64,000 nucleotides of DNA from Vibrio cyclitrophicus (GTDB lineage Bacteria > Pseudomonadota > Gammaproteobacteria > Enterobacterales > Vibrionaceae): the NCBI RefSeq assembly GCF_024347435.1, contig NZ_AP025481.1, forward strand, positions 558,001-622,000, read 5' to 3'. Under the pieces are notes generated by a model. The model worked only from the letters and a program-made list of their open reading frames with translations, had not been told where the DNA came from and did no database searches. The stretch's first letter is position 1. Each line of letters starts with the position of its first letter. Of this stretch, positions 44,654 through 54,673 are shown one piece after another. The position numbers and the translations under genes are program-made.

Positions 44654-44761
44654 TTACTGCCACAAAGCCAGCAGAAACACGAAAAGACCAATCCCAAGCG
44701 TGACTTTTAGAAGCAGGCCAAGAGGGGCTCCACCTTTTGGCGCTTTGTTACAACATCCCAT
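44654..44761 (-). CDS. Small membrane protein, 35 aa, CC motif
   Basis: A short frame downstream of gcvP encodes MGCCNKAPKGG followed by a single hydrophobic helix (LGLLLKVTLGIGLFVFLLAL) and ends in WQ. AGGAA lies 8 bp before the ATG. The paired Cys at positions 3-4, a basic-glycine turn and one transmembrane span look like a genuine small protein, with Cys-Cys perhaps binding metal or being acylated. No function is known to me. It lies between the right edge of the cassette-like region and the gcvP terminator, on the gcvP strand. Confidence 0.65.
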   Translation of the reverse strand: MGCCNKAPKGGAPLGLLLKVTLGIGLFVFLLALWQ

Positions 44762-44849
44762 AATTGATTCCTAATTCAATGTTGGTTTAGATCAACCTTA
44801 AACCTTTCCCTTACGGTAAGGTCAATGCATTTGTTTACCTTGAATTTCG

Positions 44850-44883
44850 GAAAACAAAAAGGCGAACCGTTTGGTTCGCCTTT
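44850..44883 (-). terminator. Terminator of the glyA-gcvH-gcvP operon
   Basis: A perfect 11-bp stem AAAGGCGAACC / GGTTCGCCTTT with a 4-nt loop, followed on the minus strand by TTGTTTTCC, 31 bp after gcvP. Confidence 0.85.
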
Positions 44884-44914
44884 GTTATGTTTCGCTGCTT
44901 AGCTCCGCTACTAA

Positions 44915-47794
44915 TTAGTCTTCGTAGTTATCGATGCTTGGGCAAGAACAGATTAGGTTACGGTCGCCGTATACGTTGTCTACACGGTTAACTGTTGGCC
45001 AGTACTTCGAGTTCTTCGTTGCTTTCGATGGGAAGCAAGCCAGTTCGCGAGAGTAAGGGCGATCCCATTCTGCGCCTGAAAGGTCAACTTGTGTGTGCGG
45101 TGCGTTCACTAGAGGGTTGTTGTCTAGTGGCCATTCACCCGCTTTCACTGCTGCCATTTCGTGACGGATTGCGATCATCGCTTCACAGAAACGGTCTAGC
45201 TCTTCTAAATCTTCAGACTCAGTTGGCTCAACCATTAGTGTGCCAGCTACTGGGAAAGACATAGTAGGCGCGTGGAAACCGAAGTCCATTAGACGCTTAG
45301 CAATATCTTCTTCGCTGATGCCTGTGTCTTCTTTAAGTGGACGAATATCGATAATACATTCGTGCGCTACGCGGCCGTTAGTGCCACGGTAAAGAACAGG
45401 GTAGTGAGGACGTAGTTTCTCCATCACATAGTTCGCGTTAAGAATCGCTACTTTCGTTGCGTCTGTTAGGCCAGGTTCGCCCATCATTGCGATGTAAGCC
45501 CAAGAGATAGGTAAGATTGAAGCACTACCTAGATCTGCAGCTGATACCGCGTAGTCAGAACCTTGTACACCGTTTTCGATGTGACCTGGTAGGAAAGGTG
45601 CTAGGTGCGATTTAACACCGATAGGACCCATACCTGGACCGCCACCACCGTGTGGGATACAGAATGTTTTGTGTAGGTTCAAGTGAGATACGTCTGAACC
45701 GATGAAGCCAGGTGAAGTTAGACCTACTTGAGCGTTCATGTTCGCGCCGTCTAGGTAAACCTGACCGCCCGCTGCGTGTACTTGTTCACACACTTCTTTC
45801 ACTTGCTCTTCGTATACGCCGTGCGTAGAAGGGTAAGTGATCATGATGCTTGATAGGTTGTCTTTGTGCTTCTCGATTTTCGCTGCTAGGTCAGTCATGT
45901 CGATGTTGCCATCTTCATCACACTTAACAACCACTACCTTCATTGAAACCATTGATGCTGTTGCAGGGTTAGTACCGTGCGCAGAGCTTGGAATCAGACA
46001 AACGTTACGGTGAGCTTCACCGCGGCTTGCGTGGTAACGTTGAATTGCGATTAGACCTGCGTATTCGCCAGATGCACCAGAGTTAGGCTGTAGTGAGAAA
46101 TCGTCGTAACCAGTGATTTCACATAGCTTCTCTTTAAGATCTTTCGCTAGCGCTGTGTAACCAGCTGCTTGCTCTAGAGGTGCGAATGGGTGAATTGAAC
46201 CAAACTCAGGCCATGTTACTGGAATCATCTCAGCAGCAGCGTTCAGCTTCATCGTACAGCTGCCCAGTGGGATCATGCCGTGCGTTAGTGAGAAGTCTTT
46301 GTTCTCAAGCTGTTTTAGGTAACGCATCATTTGCGTTTCGCTGTGGTGCGTATTGAATACTGGGTGAGTTAGGAACTCTGATTCACGACGGCAGTTTTCT
46401 GGAATTGCTGCAAACTCGTTTGATGCAATGTCAGAAGAGAGTGCTTGAACGTCTTCTTTCACGTCGAAGATTGCAAACAGTGAGTTCACGTCGTCGATCG
46501 TTGTAGTTTCATCTAAGCTGATACCGATTTTACCCTTGAGAAGGCGAAGGTTGATGTCTGCTGCTTGTGCTTTCGCATACAGTGCATCTGTCTTCTCTTC
46601 AGAGTTGATCGTGATGGTATCGAAGAAGCTGTTGTTTGTTAGCTCGTAACCCGCTTTAGTCAGGCCAGCCGCTAGGATAGCTGTCATGTGGTGTGTACGA
46701 CGAGCAATAGTGCGTAGGCCTTCTGCACCGTGGTAAACCGCGTAGAAAGACGCCATGTTTGCTAGAAGTGCTTGAGCTGTACAGATGTTCGATGTCGCTT
46801 TCTCGCGGCGGATGTGTTGCTCACGAGTTTGCATTGCCATACGTAGTGCTTGGTTACCGTGAGTATCGATAGATACACCGATTACACGACCTGGCATTGT
46901 ACGCTTATGCTTTTCACGAGTACCCATGAATGCAGCGTGTGGACCGCCGTAACCCATAGGAACGCCGAAACGTTGCGCTGAACCGATGACTACGTCTGCG
47001 CCCATTTCGCCAGCTGGCTTGAGTAGAGCTGAAGCAAGTAGGTCAGTAGCAACTGTTACCAGTGTTTTGTTAGCTTGAGCTTTCGCAATGATGTCTGTTA
47101 AGTCGCGAACTTCACCCGTTGTACTAGGGTATTGAAGAAGCGCACCAAATACGTCTTGCTCAGGAAGTGTTTCAAGAGCGCCAACCATTACTTCAAAACC
47201 GATGTACTCAGCACGAGTTTTAACAACTTCTAGTGTTTGAGGGTGAACATCGTCAGCAACGAAGAATACTTTGCTCTTGCTTTTGCCAGCACGCTTACAC
47301 AGTGTCATTGCTTCGCCAGCCGCTGTCGCTTCATCAAGAAGGGATGCGTTCGCGATTTCCATACCTGTTAGATCCATTACCATTTGTTGGTAATTTAGTA
47401 GAGCTTCAAGACGACCTTGAGAAATCTCTGGTTGGTATGGTGTGTAAGCTGTGTACCAGCCTGGGTTCTCTAAAACGTTACGCAGAATAACGTTTGGAGT
47501 GAATGTGTTGTAGTAGCCTTGGCCAATGAAAGTACGTTTTACTTGGTTTAGGTTCGCGATCTCCTTAAGAGAGGTCAGCATGTCCATTTCGCTCAGTGGC
47601 GCAGCAAGTGTCATTGGTTTTTCAAGACGGATTTGTGCAGGAACCGTTTCATCGATCAGTGCGTCTAAGCTAGTCGCGTTGATCGCTTCAAGCATTTTTT
47701 GCTGGTCTGCTTTATTAGGGCCGTTATGACGAGCAACAAACTCGTTTTGAGTACCCAGGTCTTTCAGTAATTGGCTTTGAAGTAATTCAGTCAT
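44915..47794 (-). CDS. gcvP: Glycine dehydrogenase (aminomethyl-transferring), glycine cleavage P protein
   Basis: A full-length 959-residue P protein that decarboxylates glycine and passes the aminomethyl group to lipoylated GcvH. The PLP lysine is Lys709 in NLHKTF, followed by the glycine-rich [15 protein letters not shown]. Other motifs are [32 protein letters not shown] and [14 protein letters not shown]. It is the last gene of glyA-gcvH-gcvP, 89 bp after gcvH. The matching gcvT lies on the other strand beyond a regulator gene. The fourth subunit, dihydrolipoamide dehydrogenase, comes from elsewhere. Confidence 0.98.
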   Translation of the reverse strand: MTELLQSQLLKDLGTQNEFVARHNGPNKADQQKMLEAINATSLDALIDETVPAQIRLEKPMTLAAPLSEMDMLTSLKEIANLNQVKRTFIGQGYYNTFTPNVILRNVLENPGWYTAYTPYQPEISQGRLEALLNYQQMVMDLTGMEIANASLLDEATAAGEAMTLCKRAGKSKSKVFFVADDVHPQTLEVVKTRAEYIGFEVMVGALETLPEQDVFGALLQYPSTTGEVRDLTDIIAKAQANKTLVTVATDLLASALLKPAGEMGADVVIGSAQRFGVPMGYGGPHAAFMGTREKHKRTMPGRVIGVSIDTHGNQALRMAMQTREQHIRREKATSNICTAQALLANMASFYAVYHGAEGLRTIARRTHHMTAILAAGLTKAGYELTNNSFFDTITINSEEKTDALYAKAQAADINLRLLKGKIGISLDETTTIDDVNSLFAIFDVKEDVQALSSDIASNEFAAIPENCRRESEFLTHPVFNTHHSETQMMRYLKQLENKDFSLTHGMIPLGSCTMKLNAAAEMIPVTWPEFGSIHPFAPLEQAAGYTALAKDLKEKLCEITGYDDFSLQPNSGASGEYAGLIAIQRYHASRGEAHRNVCLIPSSAHGTNPATASMVSMKVVVVKCDEDGNIDMTDLAAKIEKHKDNLSSIMITYPSTHGVYEEQVKEVCEQVHAAGGQVYLDGANMNAQVGLTSPGFIGSDVSHLNLHKTFCIPHGGGGPGMGPIGVKSHLAPFLPGHIENGVQGSDYAVSAADLGSASILPISWAYIAMMGEPGLTDATKVAILNANYVMEKLRPHYPVLYRGTNGRVAHECIIDIRPLKEDTGISEEDIAKRLMDFGFHAPTMSFPVAGTLMVEPTESEDLEELDRFCEAMIAIRHEMAAVKAGEWPLDNNPLVNAPHTQVDLSGAEWDRPYSRELACFPSKATKNSKYWPTVNRVDNVYGDRNLICSCPSIDNYED

Positions 47795-47883
47795 GATATG
47801 TTCTACTTTCTCTCTGGAGCCGTGAGCTAGCCCCTAAAATTAAGCTGCTCACAAGAGCAGCTTTATCGTAATGAGGTTACCTA

Positions 47884-48264
47884 TTAATCTTCTTCGATAG
47901 AGCTTAGGTATTCTTCCGCATCTTTAAGGTTGTTTAGTTCAGACGCATCAGACATCTTCACTTTAACAATCCAGCCACCTTCATAAGATTCTTCGTTAAT
48001 TAACTCAGGGCTATCTTCTAATTCTTCGTTGATTTCTACGATTTCGCCAGAGATTGGTGCGTAGATATCAGAAGCTGCTTTCACTGATTCAACGAGAGAG
48101 AAGCTTTCACCAGCTTCTATTTCGTCTCCAGTGTCAGGCAGGTCAACAAACACAACGTCACCTAGCATTTCTTGAGCGTGCTCAGAAATACCGATAGTCA
48201 CAGTACCGTCACCGTTGTCTTTTACCCACTCGTGGCTGTCTGCAAACTTTAGTGTATTGTCCAT
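47884..48264 (-). CDS. gcvH: Glycine cleavage system H protein
   Basis: A 126-residue lipoyl carrier that shuttles the aminomethyl group from GcvP to GcvT. The lipoylated Lys62 is in [19 protein letters not shown]. Family segments [41 protein letters not shown] and the C-terminal [11 protein letters not shown] are present. It is strongly acidic, as usual. The ATG follows GGAGAATAAGC. It is 51 bp downstream of glyA in the same operon. Confidence 0.97.
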   Translation of the reverse strand: MDNTLKFADSHEWVKDNGDGTVTIGISEHAQEMLGDVVFVDLPDTGDEIEAGESFSLVESVKAASDIYAPISGEIVEINEELEDSPELINEESYEGGWIVKVKMSDASELNNLKDAEEYLSSIEED

Positions 48265-48315
48265 TGCTTATTCTCCAAAAATTTATGAGGTTTTAATTTA
48301 AATCTTAAAAACGGT

Positions 48316-49608
48316 TTAACGGTAAAGAGGGAAGCGCTTGCAAAGCTCTTTAACTTGTTTGCGAACACGTTGCTCAACTTCAGCGTTGCCTTCAGGGCTC
48401 TCAACTAAGCCATCAAGTACATCACCGATCCATTCACCGATAAGTTTGAATTCTTCAGTGCCAAAACCACGACTGGTTCCAGCTGGCGTACCTAAACGGA
48501 TACCAGAAGTAATCATAGGCTTCTCTGTATCGAATGGTATGCCATTTTTGTTACATGTGATCCCTGCACGTTCTAATGCTTCTTCAGTTACGTTACCTTT
48601 CAAGCCCTTAGGGCGAAGGTCAACCAACATCAGGTGCGTGTCTGTACCGCCAGTCACAATGTCACAACCGCGAGTTTGCAACACTTCAGCGAGAACTTTT
48701 GCGTTGTCGATCACTGAATCAATATAAGTATTAAATTCTGGGCCAAGAGCTTCGCCAAACGCCACAGCTTTAGCCGCGATAACGTGCATTAGTGGGCCGC
48801 CTTGAAGGCCAGGGAACACTGCAGAGTTGATCTTTTTGTTGATGTCTTCCTGGTTAGTAAGAATCATACCGCCGCGTGGGCCACGAAGTGTTTTGTGAGT
48901 TGTTGTAGTAACAACGTGTGCGTGTGGTAGTGGGCTAGGGTGAGCACCTGTTGCGATGAGGCCCGCGATGTGTGCCATATCTACCATTAGGATTGCGCCA
49001 ACTTCGTCAGCGATTTCACGGAACTTGGCAAAATCAATAACGCGTGGGATAGCACTACCACCAGCAATAATCATTTTAGGTTGGCTTTCGATAGCTAAAG
49101 CGCGTACCGCTTCATAATCGATTTCTAGAGTATCGCGGTCTACACCGTATTGTACTGCGTTGAACCACTTGCCCGACATTGCAGGACGTGCACCGTGTGT
49201 AAGGTGACCACCAGCGTCTAGATACATACCTAGGATAGTGTCGCCAGGTTGAAGTAGCGCAAGTTTAACTGCTCCGTTTGCTTGAGCGCCAGAGTGAGGC
49301 TGCACGTTTACGTATTCACATTTGAACAGCTGTTTAGCGCGTTCAATCGCAATAGATTCAACGGTATCTACGTGCTCACAACCACCGTAATAACGACGGC
49401 CTGGATAACCTTCCGCGTATTTATTGGTTAGGCAAGTGCCTTGAGCTTGCATTACTGCTTTAGAAACGATGTTCTCAGAAGCAATAAGTTCGATTTGTTC
49501 GTTTTGACGAGTGTTCTCTGCTTGGATTCCAGCAAATACAGCGTCGTCAGTACCAGATAGGTTTGTAGAGAAAAAACTGTCTAAGCTATGGTTTTGGTAA
49601 GCGTTCAT
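48316..49608 (-). CDS. glyA: Serine hydroxymethyltransferase (second copy type)
   Basis: A 430-residue PLP enzyme interconverting serine and glycine with tetrahydrofolate. The PLP lysine is Lys239 in [14 protein letters not shown]. Other motifs: [39 protein letters not shown] and [16 protein letters not shown]. It is about 13 residues longer at the N-terminus than E. coli GlyA. Vibrios usually have a housekeeping glyA on chromosome 1 and this gcv-linked copy on chromosome 2; that this is the second copy is inferred from context. It leads the glyA-gcvH-gcvP operon, divergent from an XRE-cupin gene. Confidence 0.95.
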   Translation of the reverse strand: MNAYQNHSLDSFFSTNLSGTDDAVFAGIQAENTRQNEQIELIASENIVSKAVMQAQGTCLTNKYAEGYPGRRYYGGCEHVDTVESIAIERAKQLFKCEYVNVQPHSGAQANGAVKLALLQPGDTILGMYLDAGGHLTHGARPAMSGKWFNAVQYGVDRDTLEIDYEAVRALAIESQPKMIIAGGSAIPRVIDFAKFREIADEVGAILMVDMAHIAGLIATGAHPSPLPHAHVVTTTTHKTLRGPRGGMILTNQEDINKKINSAVFPGLQGGPLMHVIAAKAVAFGEALGPEFNTYIDSVIDNAKVLAEVLQTRGCDIVTGGTDTHLMLVDLRPKGLKGNVTEEALERAGITCNKNGIPFDTEKPMITSGIRLGTPAGTSRGFGTEEFKLIGEWIGDVLDGLVESPEGNAEVEQRVRKQVKELCKRFPLYR

Positions 49609-50049
49609 TGTCGAGACCTTTCATTAAGCTAATGGTGATTGTTTTTATAGTCCATTAGGTCTTACGTTGATTTCTGCATCGGTATCGTTTGCGCTATATA
49701 GGTATAAATAAACGTGAATAGCGTTATAAATATACTCTTACAGCGTCTAAGCGATCGTTGTAGGGTCAATGCAGCACGAATTGTTTCCCAAAAAAGTTCG
49801 GGTAAAAACAGCTCTTACAAATGTTAAATTTATCATTTGCAGCAAGCTGAAGTAGCATCTCTTCATCTAACAAGTCGATAACATAGCTCCGTTAAATTCA
49901 ATTTTCAACAAAAATTTCCAATAGGAAACAACTTTTCTGGTTTTGCTACGGGGAGCACGCTTTATTTCTGTGTGCGCTCTTTAATCAACAAAGCGCTTCA
50001 TGCAACAATGAGTTTAATAGACAGGAAGTAAGAAATTAATGAGGGACCT
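49609..50049. promoter_or_regulatory. Divergent control region between glyA and the XRE-cupin gene
   Basis: This 441-bp spacer has no gene and no glycine-riboswitch core. TTTCC-AATA-GGAAA (49915-49928) is a perfect dyad, 122 bp before the XRE start, and a candidate site for that regulator. TCGGTATCGTTTGCGC (49679-49694), 71 bp before glyA, matches the PurR consensus well only in its right half (7/8), so it is a weak PurR candidate. Confidence 0.4.
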
Positions 50050-50673
50050 ATGTCAGAAGACATTTATGATGAGTACCCATCTTTAACGTTGGCGAAAGAA
50101 ACGTTAGACCAGAATATTGAACCACTTAGGCTCGGTCAGCGTATTAAAGATATTCGCAGCAAGCTTGGGATTACGCTAGAAGAGGCGAGTCAGCGTACTG
50201 GCTTAGCTCGTTCTACGCTCAGTAAAATCGAGAACGAACAAATTTCGCCAACCTTTCAAGCTATGCAAAAATTAGCGATGGGCTTGCAAATAGATATGCC
50301 GCAACTATTTGAACCACCTAGAAAAAAAGTTGCAACAGGTCGGCGAGATTTAACTAAAGTCGGTCAGGGTAAACCTCATCCAACCCCAACATACGAGCAT
50401 GAACTGCTTGCAACAGAGCTGTCTAATAAGAAGATGATGCCATTTAAGAGCCGCGTGAGAGCTCGTACTTTTGAAGAGTACAATGATTGGGTTCGTCACG
50501 ACGGTGAAGAGTTCTTAATGATTATCTCCGGCGATGTGATGTTCTACTCAGAATTCTACGAACCGGTGCCTATGAGTGAAGGTGATAGCATGTATTACGA
50601 TGCCAATATGGGTCACATGCTTATCTCGACTAGCGCAGAAGACGCGCTCATTTTGTGGGTGACAGCAAAATAA
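50050..50673 (+). CDS. XRE-family regulator with C-terminal cupin domain
   Basis: A 207-residue regulator. The Xre-type helix-turn-helix spans ~27-82 (LGQRIKDIRSKLGITLEEASQRTGLARSTLSKIE). A basic linker and a cupin domain at ~135-205 follow (WVRHDGEEFLMIISGDVMFYSEFY, EGDSMYYDANMGHMLI), where the small-molecule ligand should bind. This gene is a fixed part of the vibrio glycine-cleavage locus, lying between glyA and gcvT, so it most likely controls glycine/serine metabolism. The ATG follows GAGGGACCT. Confidence 0.88.
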   Translation: MSEDIYDEYPSLTLAKETLDQNIEPLRLGQRIKDIRSKLGITLEEASQRTGLARSTLSKIENEQISPTFQAMQKLAMGLQIDMPQLFEPPRKKVATGRRDLTKVGQGKPHPTPTYEHELLATELSNKKMMPFKSRVRARTFEEYNDWVRHDGEEFLMIISGDVMFYSEFYEPVPMSEGDSMYYDANMGHMLISTSAEDALILWVTAK

Positions 50674-50702
50674 ATTAACAAAGATCGAATTTCTTATAGT
50701 GG

Positions 50703-50718
50703 ATGCAAACGTTTGCTT
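50703..50718. promoter_or_regulatory. PurR-like operator upstream of gcvT
   Basis: ATGCAAACGTTTGCTT contains the perfect 12-bp dyad GCAAACGTTTGC and matches the PurR consensus ACGCAAACGTTTGCGT at 14 of 16 positions. It lies 30 bp after the XRE-cupin stop and ~400 bp before gcvT; a half-site (TAACGTTTGCC) follows at 50727. E. coli gcvTHP is PurR-repressed, which supports relevance. In the rest of 50674-51120, CTAACG...CGTTAG (51027-51049) and CTCTA-AA-TAGAG (51055-51066) could form small hairpins in the gcvT leader. Confidence 0.55.
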
Positions 50719-51120
50719 TTGTTTCTAACGTTTGCCAAATGACGCGATATTGATGTGAAAATCATCAATATCGCGTTGTTGTATGCATCGAATAATTGTT
50801 TTTAAATTGTTAAATGTCACATTTTGAGCTGTTTTAATCTTGTTAAGGGTGTAAAACTGACTCAGCCTTGTTTATTATAGTGAACACGGTTTACTCATGT
50901 TGATTGAAGTTTACTGAAGTGAATTCTTAGAAAGTGAGTTGTAGAGTTTTTGTACTGCTGTCTGTTTTTATAACGCTAGCTTTATAAACCTATATAAAAG
51001 ACATCACTTTTTACTATCTACTGTTTCTAACGGTAATCACTATCGTTAGGGCGACTCTAAATAGAGATATAAGCGGCAGATTCGATTTAGGAAAGCCTGC
51101 AACGCTTCATGGAGAATAAA

Positions 51121-52254
51121 ATGACTCAAGAACACGCAAATCAAGACCTACTAAAAACACCACTGCATGCACTTCACGTTGAAGAGGGCGCAAAAATGGT
51201 TCCTTTCGCTGGCTATGACATGCCAGTTCAGTATCCATTAGGTGTAAAGAAAGAGCACTTACACACTCGTGATGCTGCCGGTCTTTTTGATGTTTCTCAC
51301 ATGGGGCAACTTCGTCTTCATGGTGAAAACGCAGCTGCTGTCTTAGAATCTTTGGTTCCTGTAGATATTATTGACCTTCCTTCTGGTAAGCAGCGCTACG
51401 CGTTCTTTACTAACGAGCAGGGCGGCATTATGGATGACCTGATGGTGGCAAACCTAGGTGACCACCTGTTTGTTGTCGTGAACGCAGCATGCAAGACACA
51501 AGATATCGACCACCTAACGGCGCACCTTCCAGCTGACGTGGAAATTGAAGTTATTGATGATCGCGCTTTATTAGCACTTCAAGGCCCTAAAGCGTCTGAA
51601 GTTCTTGCTCGTTTCCAACCTAGTGTTGCAGATATGCTTTTTATGGACGTTCAAAAAGTCGATATCGATGGCGTTGAATGCATCGTGAGCCGTAGTGGTT
51701 ACACGGGCGAAGATGGCTACGAGATCTCTGTACCGAACGATCACGCAGAAGCGTTAGCGCGTAAGCTGACTTCAGAAGCTGAAGTTGAGTGGATCGGCCT
51801 TGGTGCTCGTGATTCACTTCGTCTTGAGTGTGGTCTTTGCCTATATGGTCACGATCTAGATACAACGACAACACCAGTAGAAGCTAGCCTTCTATGGGGT
51901 ATCCAAAAAGTGCGTCGTACTGACGGTGAACGTGCTGGCGGTTTCCCTGGCGCTGGTATCATCCTTGAGCAAATCGCAACGAAAGACGTACAACGTAAGC
52001 GTGTTGGTCTTGTTGGTCAGACTAAAGCGCCAGTACGTGAAGGCGCTGAGTTGTTTGATGCTGAAGACAACAAGATTGGCGTAGTAACAAGTGGTACTGC
52101 GGGTCCTAACGCTGGTAAGCCAGTTTCTATGGCTTACGTTCGCACTGACCTAGCAGTTATCGGTACTGAAGTATTCGCTGAAGTTCGTGGTAAGAAGCTA
52201 CCAATGACAGTAGAAAAAATGCCGTTTGTACCTCAGCGTTATTATCGTGGCTAA
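51121..52254 (+). CDS. gcvT: Aminomethyltransferase, glycine cleavage T protein
   Basis: A 377-residue T protein that transfers the one-carbon unit from aminomethyl-GcvH to tetrahydrofolate, releasing ammonia. Motifs: VPFAGYDMPVQYP, DAAGLFDVSHMGQ, GIMDDLMVANLGDHLFVVVNA, SRSGYTGEDGYEISV and the C-terminal FAEVRGKKLPMTVEKMPFVP. I start at 51121; GGAG lies 6 bp upstream and is part of an earlier in-frame ATG codon cluster at 51109. It is separated from gcvPH and read in the opposite direction, so coordinated expression needs a shared regulator. Confidence 0.96.
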   Translation: MTQEHANQDLLKTPLHALHVEEGAKMVPFAGYDMPVQYPLGVKKEHLHTRDAAGLFDVSHMGQLRLHGENAAAVLESLVPVDIIDLPSGKQRYAFFTNEQGGIMDDLMVANLGDHLFVVVNAACKTQDIDHLTAHLPADVEIEVIDDRALLALQGPKASEVLARFQPSVADMLFMDVQKVDIDGVECIVSRSGYTGEDGYEISVPNDHAEALARKLTSEAEVEWIGLGARDSLRLECGLCLYGHDLDTTTTPVEASLLWGIQKVRRTDGERAGGFPGAGIILEQIATKDVQRKRVGLVGQTKAPVREGAELFDAEDNKIGVVTSGTAGPNAGKPVSMAYVRTDLAVIGTEVFAEVRGKKLPMTVEKMPFVPQRYYRG

Positions 52255-52286
52255 TCTCTTCTGAGAGAATTATTCCACATTAACAA

Positions 52287-52337
52287 AAAGCCTATTGTGT
52301 TTTCTCTGGATGAAGAAATAAGACAATGGGCTTTTTT
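52287..52337 (+). terminator. Terminator of gcvT
   Basis: A 12-bp stem, AAAGCCTATTGT / ACAATGGGCTTT, with one U-G pair and a 24-nt loop, followed by a T run. Confidence 0.7.
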
Positions 52338-52505
52338 GTTATTTGTAGCGTATCTAATCCACTCAGCTTGGTTCGAAAATCAGCTTAAATAGTGAGATGT
52401 GTGACCATTTCGTTATAAATACTTACTATACTGATGGTTATGGCGTGTTATGGTGGCGACTCATCATTTTTGTGTATAAGTGGTAGGGGTTACAAGGAGT
52501 TAACT

Positions 52506-53582
52506 ATGAATGTGAACCATACAATGAGCCCGGTTCGTAAGGCCGTTTTAGGACTTTTAGTACCATTGATTTACACATCCAGTGTAATGGCAACGGAAAG
52601 TGCGTTCGAAATTACTCCTGATGCAGGTGTAACACCTTATATTGTGAATGGCAGTAATGCATCAGTAACTGATTTCCCTTCGATGGCGAGCTTGTTCATT
52701 GATCGTATTGATTATGACGGTGTTTACTCTACAGGGCCTTACTGTGGAGCAACAATTTTAGATCCAACGCATATCTTAACGGCAGCGCACTGTATTTACG
52801 GCGATGAGAATGCTCAGTTGTTTACGGTTGTTGTCCCTCAACTTGAAGACACTTCTTTATTTCCAAATGGAAGCATTGAGAAAGTTCGAGTATCTGAGGT
52901 GTTTTATCCTAGCAACTACTCAAATAGCTTGAATGATTTGTTACGTAATGATGTTGCCATTTTAAAACTTGAAAGTGCGCTTAATATCGATTCAATTAAT
53001 GATGTTGTGAAGCGCCCAGATGACGAAACTTATCGAAGTTCCTTACAGGCTTTTACGGCTGTGGGACATGGAGATACTGAATCTGGTGTCGATACTACTA
53101 CTTTATTACAAAAAGCATCGCTGAATTATGTCGATAATACGACATGTGCAGCGGCATTTTTCTCAGGTTCGAACCTAACTGATAATCAAATATGCTTTAT
53201 TGGTGACTATAGCGTTTTCTCTAGCTTATATGGCGGTACTTGTCAGGGTGACTCTGGTGGGCCTGTTTACTGGAAAGATGGTACTGATTATAAACAAGTC
53301 GGTATTACAAGTTTTGGTCCTGAAACGTGTGGTGGTGGCAACATTACTGAGGGCGTTACCGTCACATCAGTATTCACTGAAATCTATAATTATGAGAGTT
53401 GGATTGATAGTGTGATTGCAGGGACTGAAACTGCTAAATTTGTTTCAACAGACGCTAAGCGCGCGGCTTATGCTGGCACTAGTTCATCTGGTTCAAGCAG
53501 TGGTGGTAGTGTTTCATTTGGATTGCTCGGGATGCTGATGTTGCTTGCAGGCTTGAGATCTACTCTATCACGCAGAACTTAA
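52506..53582 (+). CDS. Secreted trypsin-like serine protease with GlyGly-CTERM tail
   Basis: A 358-residue S1 protease. There is an N-terminal signal region (hydrophobic ~13-29) and a short propeptide ending near YIVNGS. The catalytic triad is His95 (LTAAHC), Asp149 (RNDVAILKL) and Ser250 (CQGDSGGP), with paired Cys. The end carries a GSSSGGS linker, a hydrophobic helix (FGLLGMLMLLAGL) and a basic tail, the GlyGly-CTERM signal processed by rhombosortase on type II secretion substrates. Vibrio cholerae VesA/B/C have the same design. The ATG follows AAGGAGTTAACT. It is monocistronic. Confidence 0.92.
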   Translation: MNVNHTMSPVRKAVLGLLVPLIYTSSVMATESAFEITPDAGVTPYIVNGSNASVTDFPSMASLFIDRIDYDGVYSTGPYCGATILDPTHILTAAHCIYGDENAQLFTVVVPQLEDTSLFPNGSIEKVRVSEVFYPSNYSNSLNDLLRNDVAILKLESALNIDSINDVVKRPDDETYRSSLQAFTAVGHGDTESGVDTTTLLQKASLNYVDNTTCAAAFFSGSNLTDNQICFIGDYSVFSSLYGGTCQGDSGGPVYWKDGTDYKQVGITSFGPETCGGGNITEGVTVTSVFTEIYNYESWIDSVIAGTETAKFVSTDAKRAAYAGTSSSGSSSGGSVSFGLLGMLMLLAGLRSTLSRRT

Positions 53583-53590
53583 TATAATGT

Positions 53591-53628
53591 GTAAGTCGAC
53601 ATGATGTCTCTGGATATCGTCGACTTAC
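53591..53628 (+). terminator. Hairpin after the protease gene
   Basis: A perfect 10-bp stem GTAAGTCGAC / GTCGACTTAC with an 18-nt loop starts 9 bp after the stop. A T-rich stretch follows only after ~12 bp, so it is a weak terminator or an mRNA-stabilising hairpin. Confidence 0.45.
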
Positions 53629-53690
53629 CTGTTGTTCGCTTTTTCTCTCGACTATGCACCATCCCCAGATGGTAGCTCAAACCTTCTCTG

Positions 53691-54014
53691 TTAGTTCAAT
53701 TCTAGGGTCGATTTACTGCCGTATTTCTCAATGATCTCATCGATCTCTTTAACAGTATCGTTAATTGTCTTGATACCACTCTTTACTAGCTGTTTCTCTG
53801 TTGAATTGAGTGCTTCAAAAGCTTGCTTCATTTCCTTGTCATCCAGCATACTCTGGTGAAGTAATACTTCTTTATAAGTTAGAAGCCTATGTTGTATTGC
53901 TCTGATCTCACTTAGCGCATACTTTGATTTTAAAGCCTGTTTGATACAAGAAAAAGCCAATTCATATTGACTCGCAATTTCCCATTCGACATTTTTTTTA
54001 TTCGCAATTTGCAA
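53691..54014 (-). CDS. Hypothetical helical protein, 107 aa
   Basis: Not recognised. It is predicted almost wholly helical and charged (WEIASQYELAFSCIKQALKSKY, FEALNSTEKQLVKSGIKTINDTVKEIDEIIEKYG), with coiled-coil character toward the C-terminus and no signal or membrane segment. The only in-frame start is a TTG, directly preceded by an in-frame stop two codons upstream; a GGGAAG element lies before it. It is divergent from a small XRE regulator, a layout seen in regulator-target or toxin-antitoxin pairs, but no toxin fold is evident. Confidence 0.55.
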   Translation of the reverse strand: MQIANKKNVEWEIASQYELAFSCIKQALKSKYALSEIRAIQHRLLTYKEVLLHQSMLDDKEMKQAFEALNSTEKQLVKSGIKTINDTVKEIDEIIEKYGSKSTLELN

Positions 54015-54213
54015 TTTTAACTACTTCCCAATACTCGAATATTCAAGTTTTTAGACTGCTCGTTCATCACGGTTAATGTGTGAAGGTTTATGAAACATAA
54101 CGCTTTTTATAGGGCGAATAATATGCCTTTGATAGCTTATGTAAACTGTTGTTCGTCAATATGGTCTGTTTCTTGCTGAAATTAGGTCATAACTGTCCAT
54201 TTAGGAATAGATA

Positions 54214-54531
54214 ATGTCTCAAGAACCTATCGTGATAGCGCTGATTGAACGTAGAAAACAAGCCAATTTATCGCAAGAAAAATTAGCTTTCAGTTCTGGA
54301 ATGAGTTTAAAAACGTACCAACGTATCGAGCGCGGTGAAGCGGATATCAAAATGTCTCAATATCGTTCGATTATGAGAACCTTGAAAGTAACGGATTTGG
54401 ATGTCGTTCTTGATGTTGTTGGGGCATCTCAACCGACAGAGGCAGACGTAGCCGCGGCGAGTCGCTTGTTAAGCAGTGAAGAAAGAATGTTGTTAATCAA
54501 ACTGATTTTGTCTGTCAAAAAGCAGCAGTAG
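54214..54531 (+). CDS. Small XRE-family regulator
   Basis: A 105-residue protein whose N-terminal ~65 residues form an Xre/Cro helix-turn-helix (ALIERRKQANLSQEKLAFSSGMSLKTYQRIERGEADI). A short helical tail (ASRLLSSEERMLLIKLILSVKKQQ) follows and could dimerise. The ATG follows TAGGAATAGATA. It is divergent from the TTG-start helical protein across a 199-bp spacer, which it may regulate. Confidence 0.8.
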   Translation: MSQEPIVIALIERRKQANLSQEKLAFSSGMSLKTYQRIERGEADIKMSQYRSIMRTLKVTDLDVVLDVVGASQPTEADVAAASRLLSSEERMLLIKLILSVKKQQ

Positions 54532-54673
54532 TGTCGGTTTAGTTATTCTTAAGGAACGTTGATTTACTATGTTTAGATATTCAATATTAGTGATTGTGTT
54601 GATGGTTCGATTTACTTGAATAAACAGAGCTGTGCTGCAGTAGAGTGGTGTTCTATAGACGGCTTAGAATCGC

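Noticed and set aside
50674..51120. Glycine riboswitch in front of gcvT
   Set aside because: No conserved aptamer core such as CCGAAGG is seen; only small hairpins and a PurR-like box.
53691..54531. Toxin-antitoxin pair formed by the helical protein and the small XRE regulator
   Set aside because: The genes are divergent and 199 bp apart, and the helical protein shows no toxin fold; kept as separate genes.
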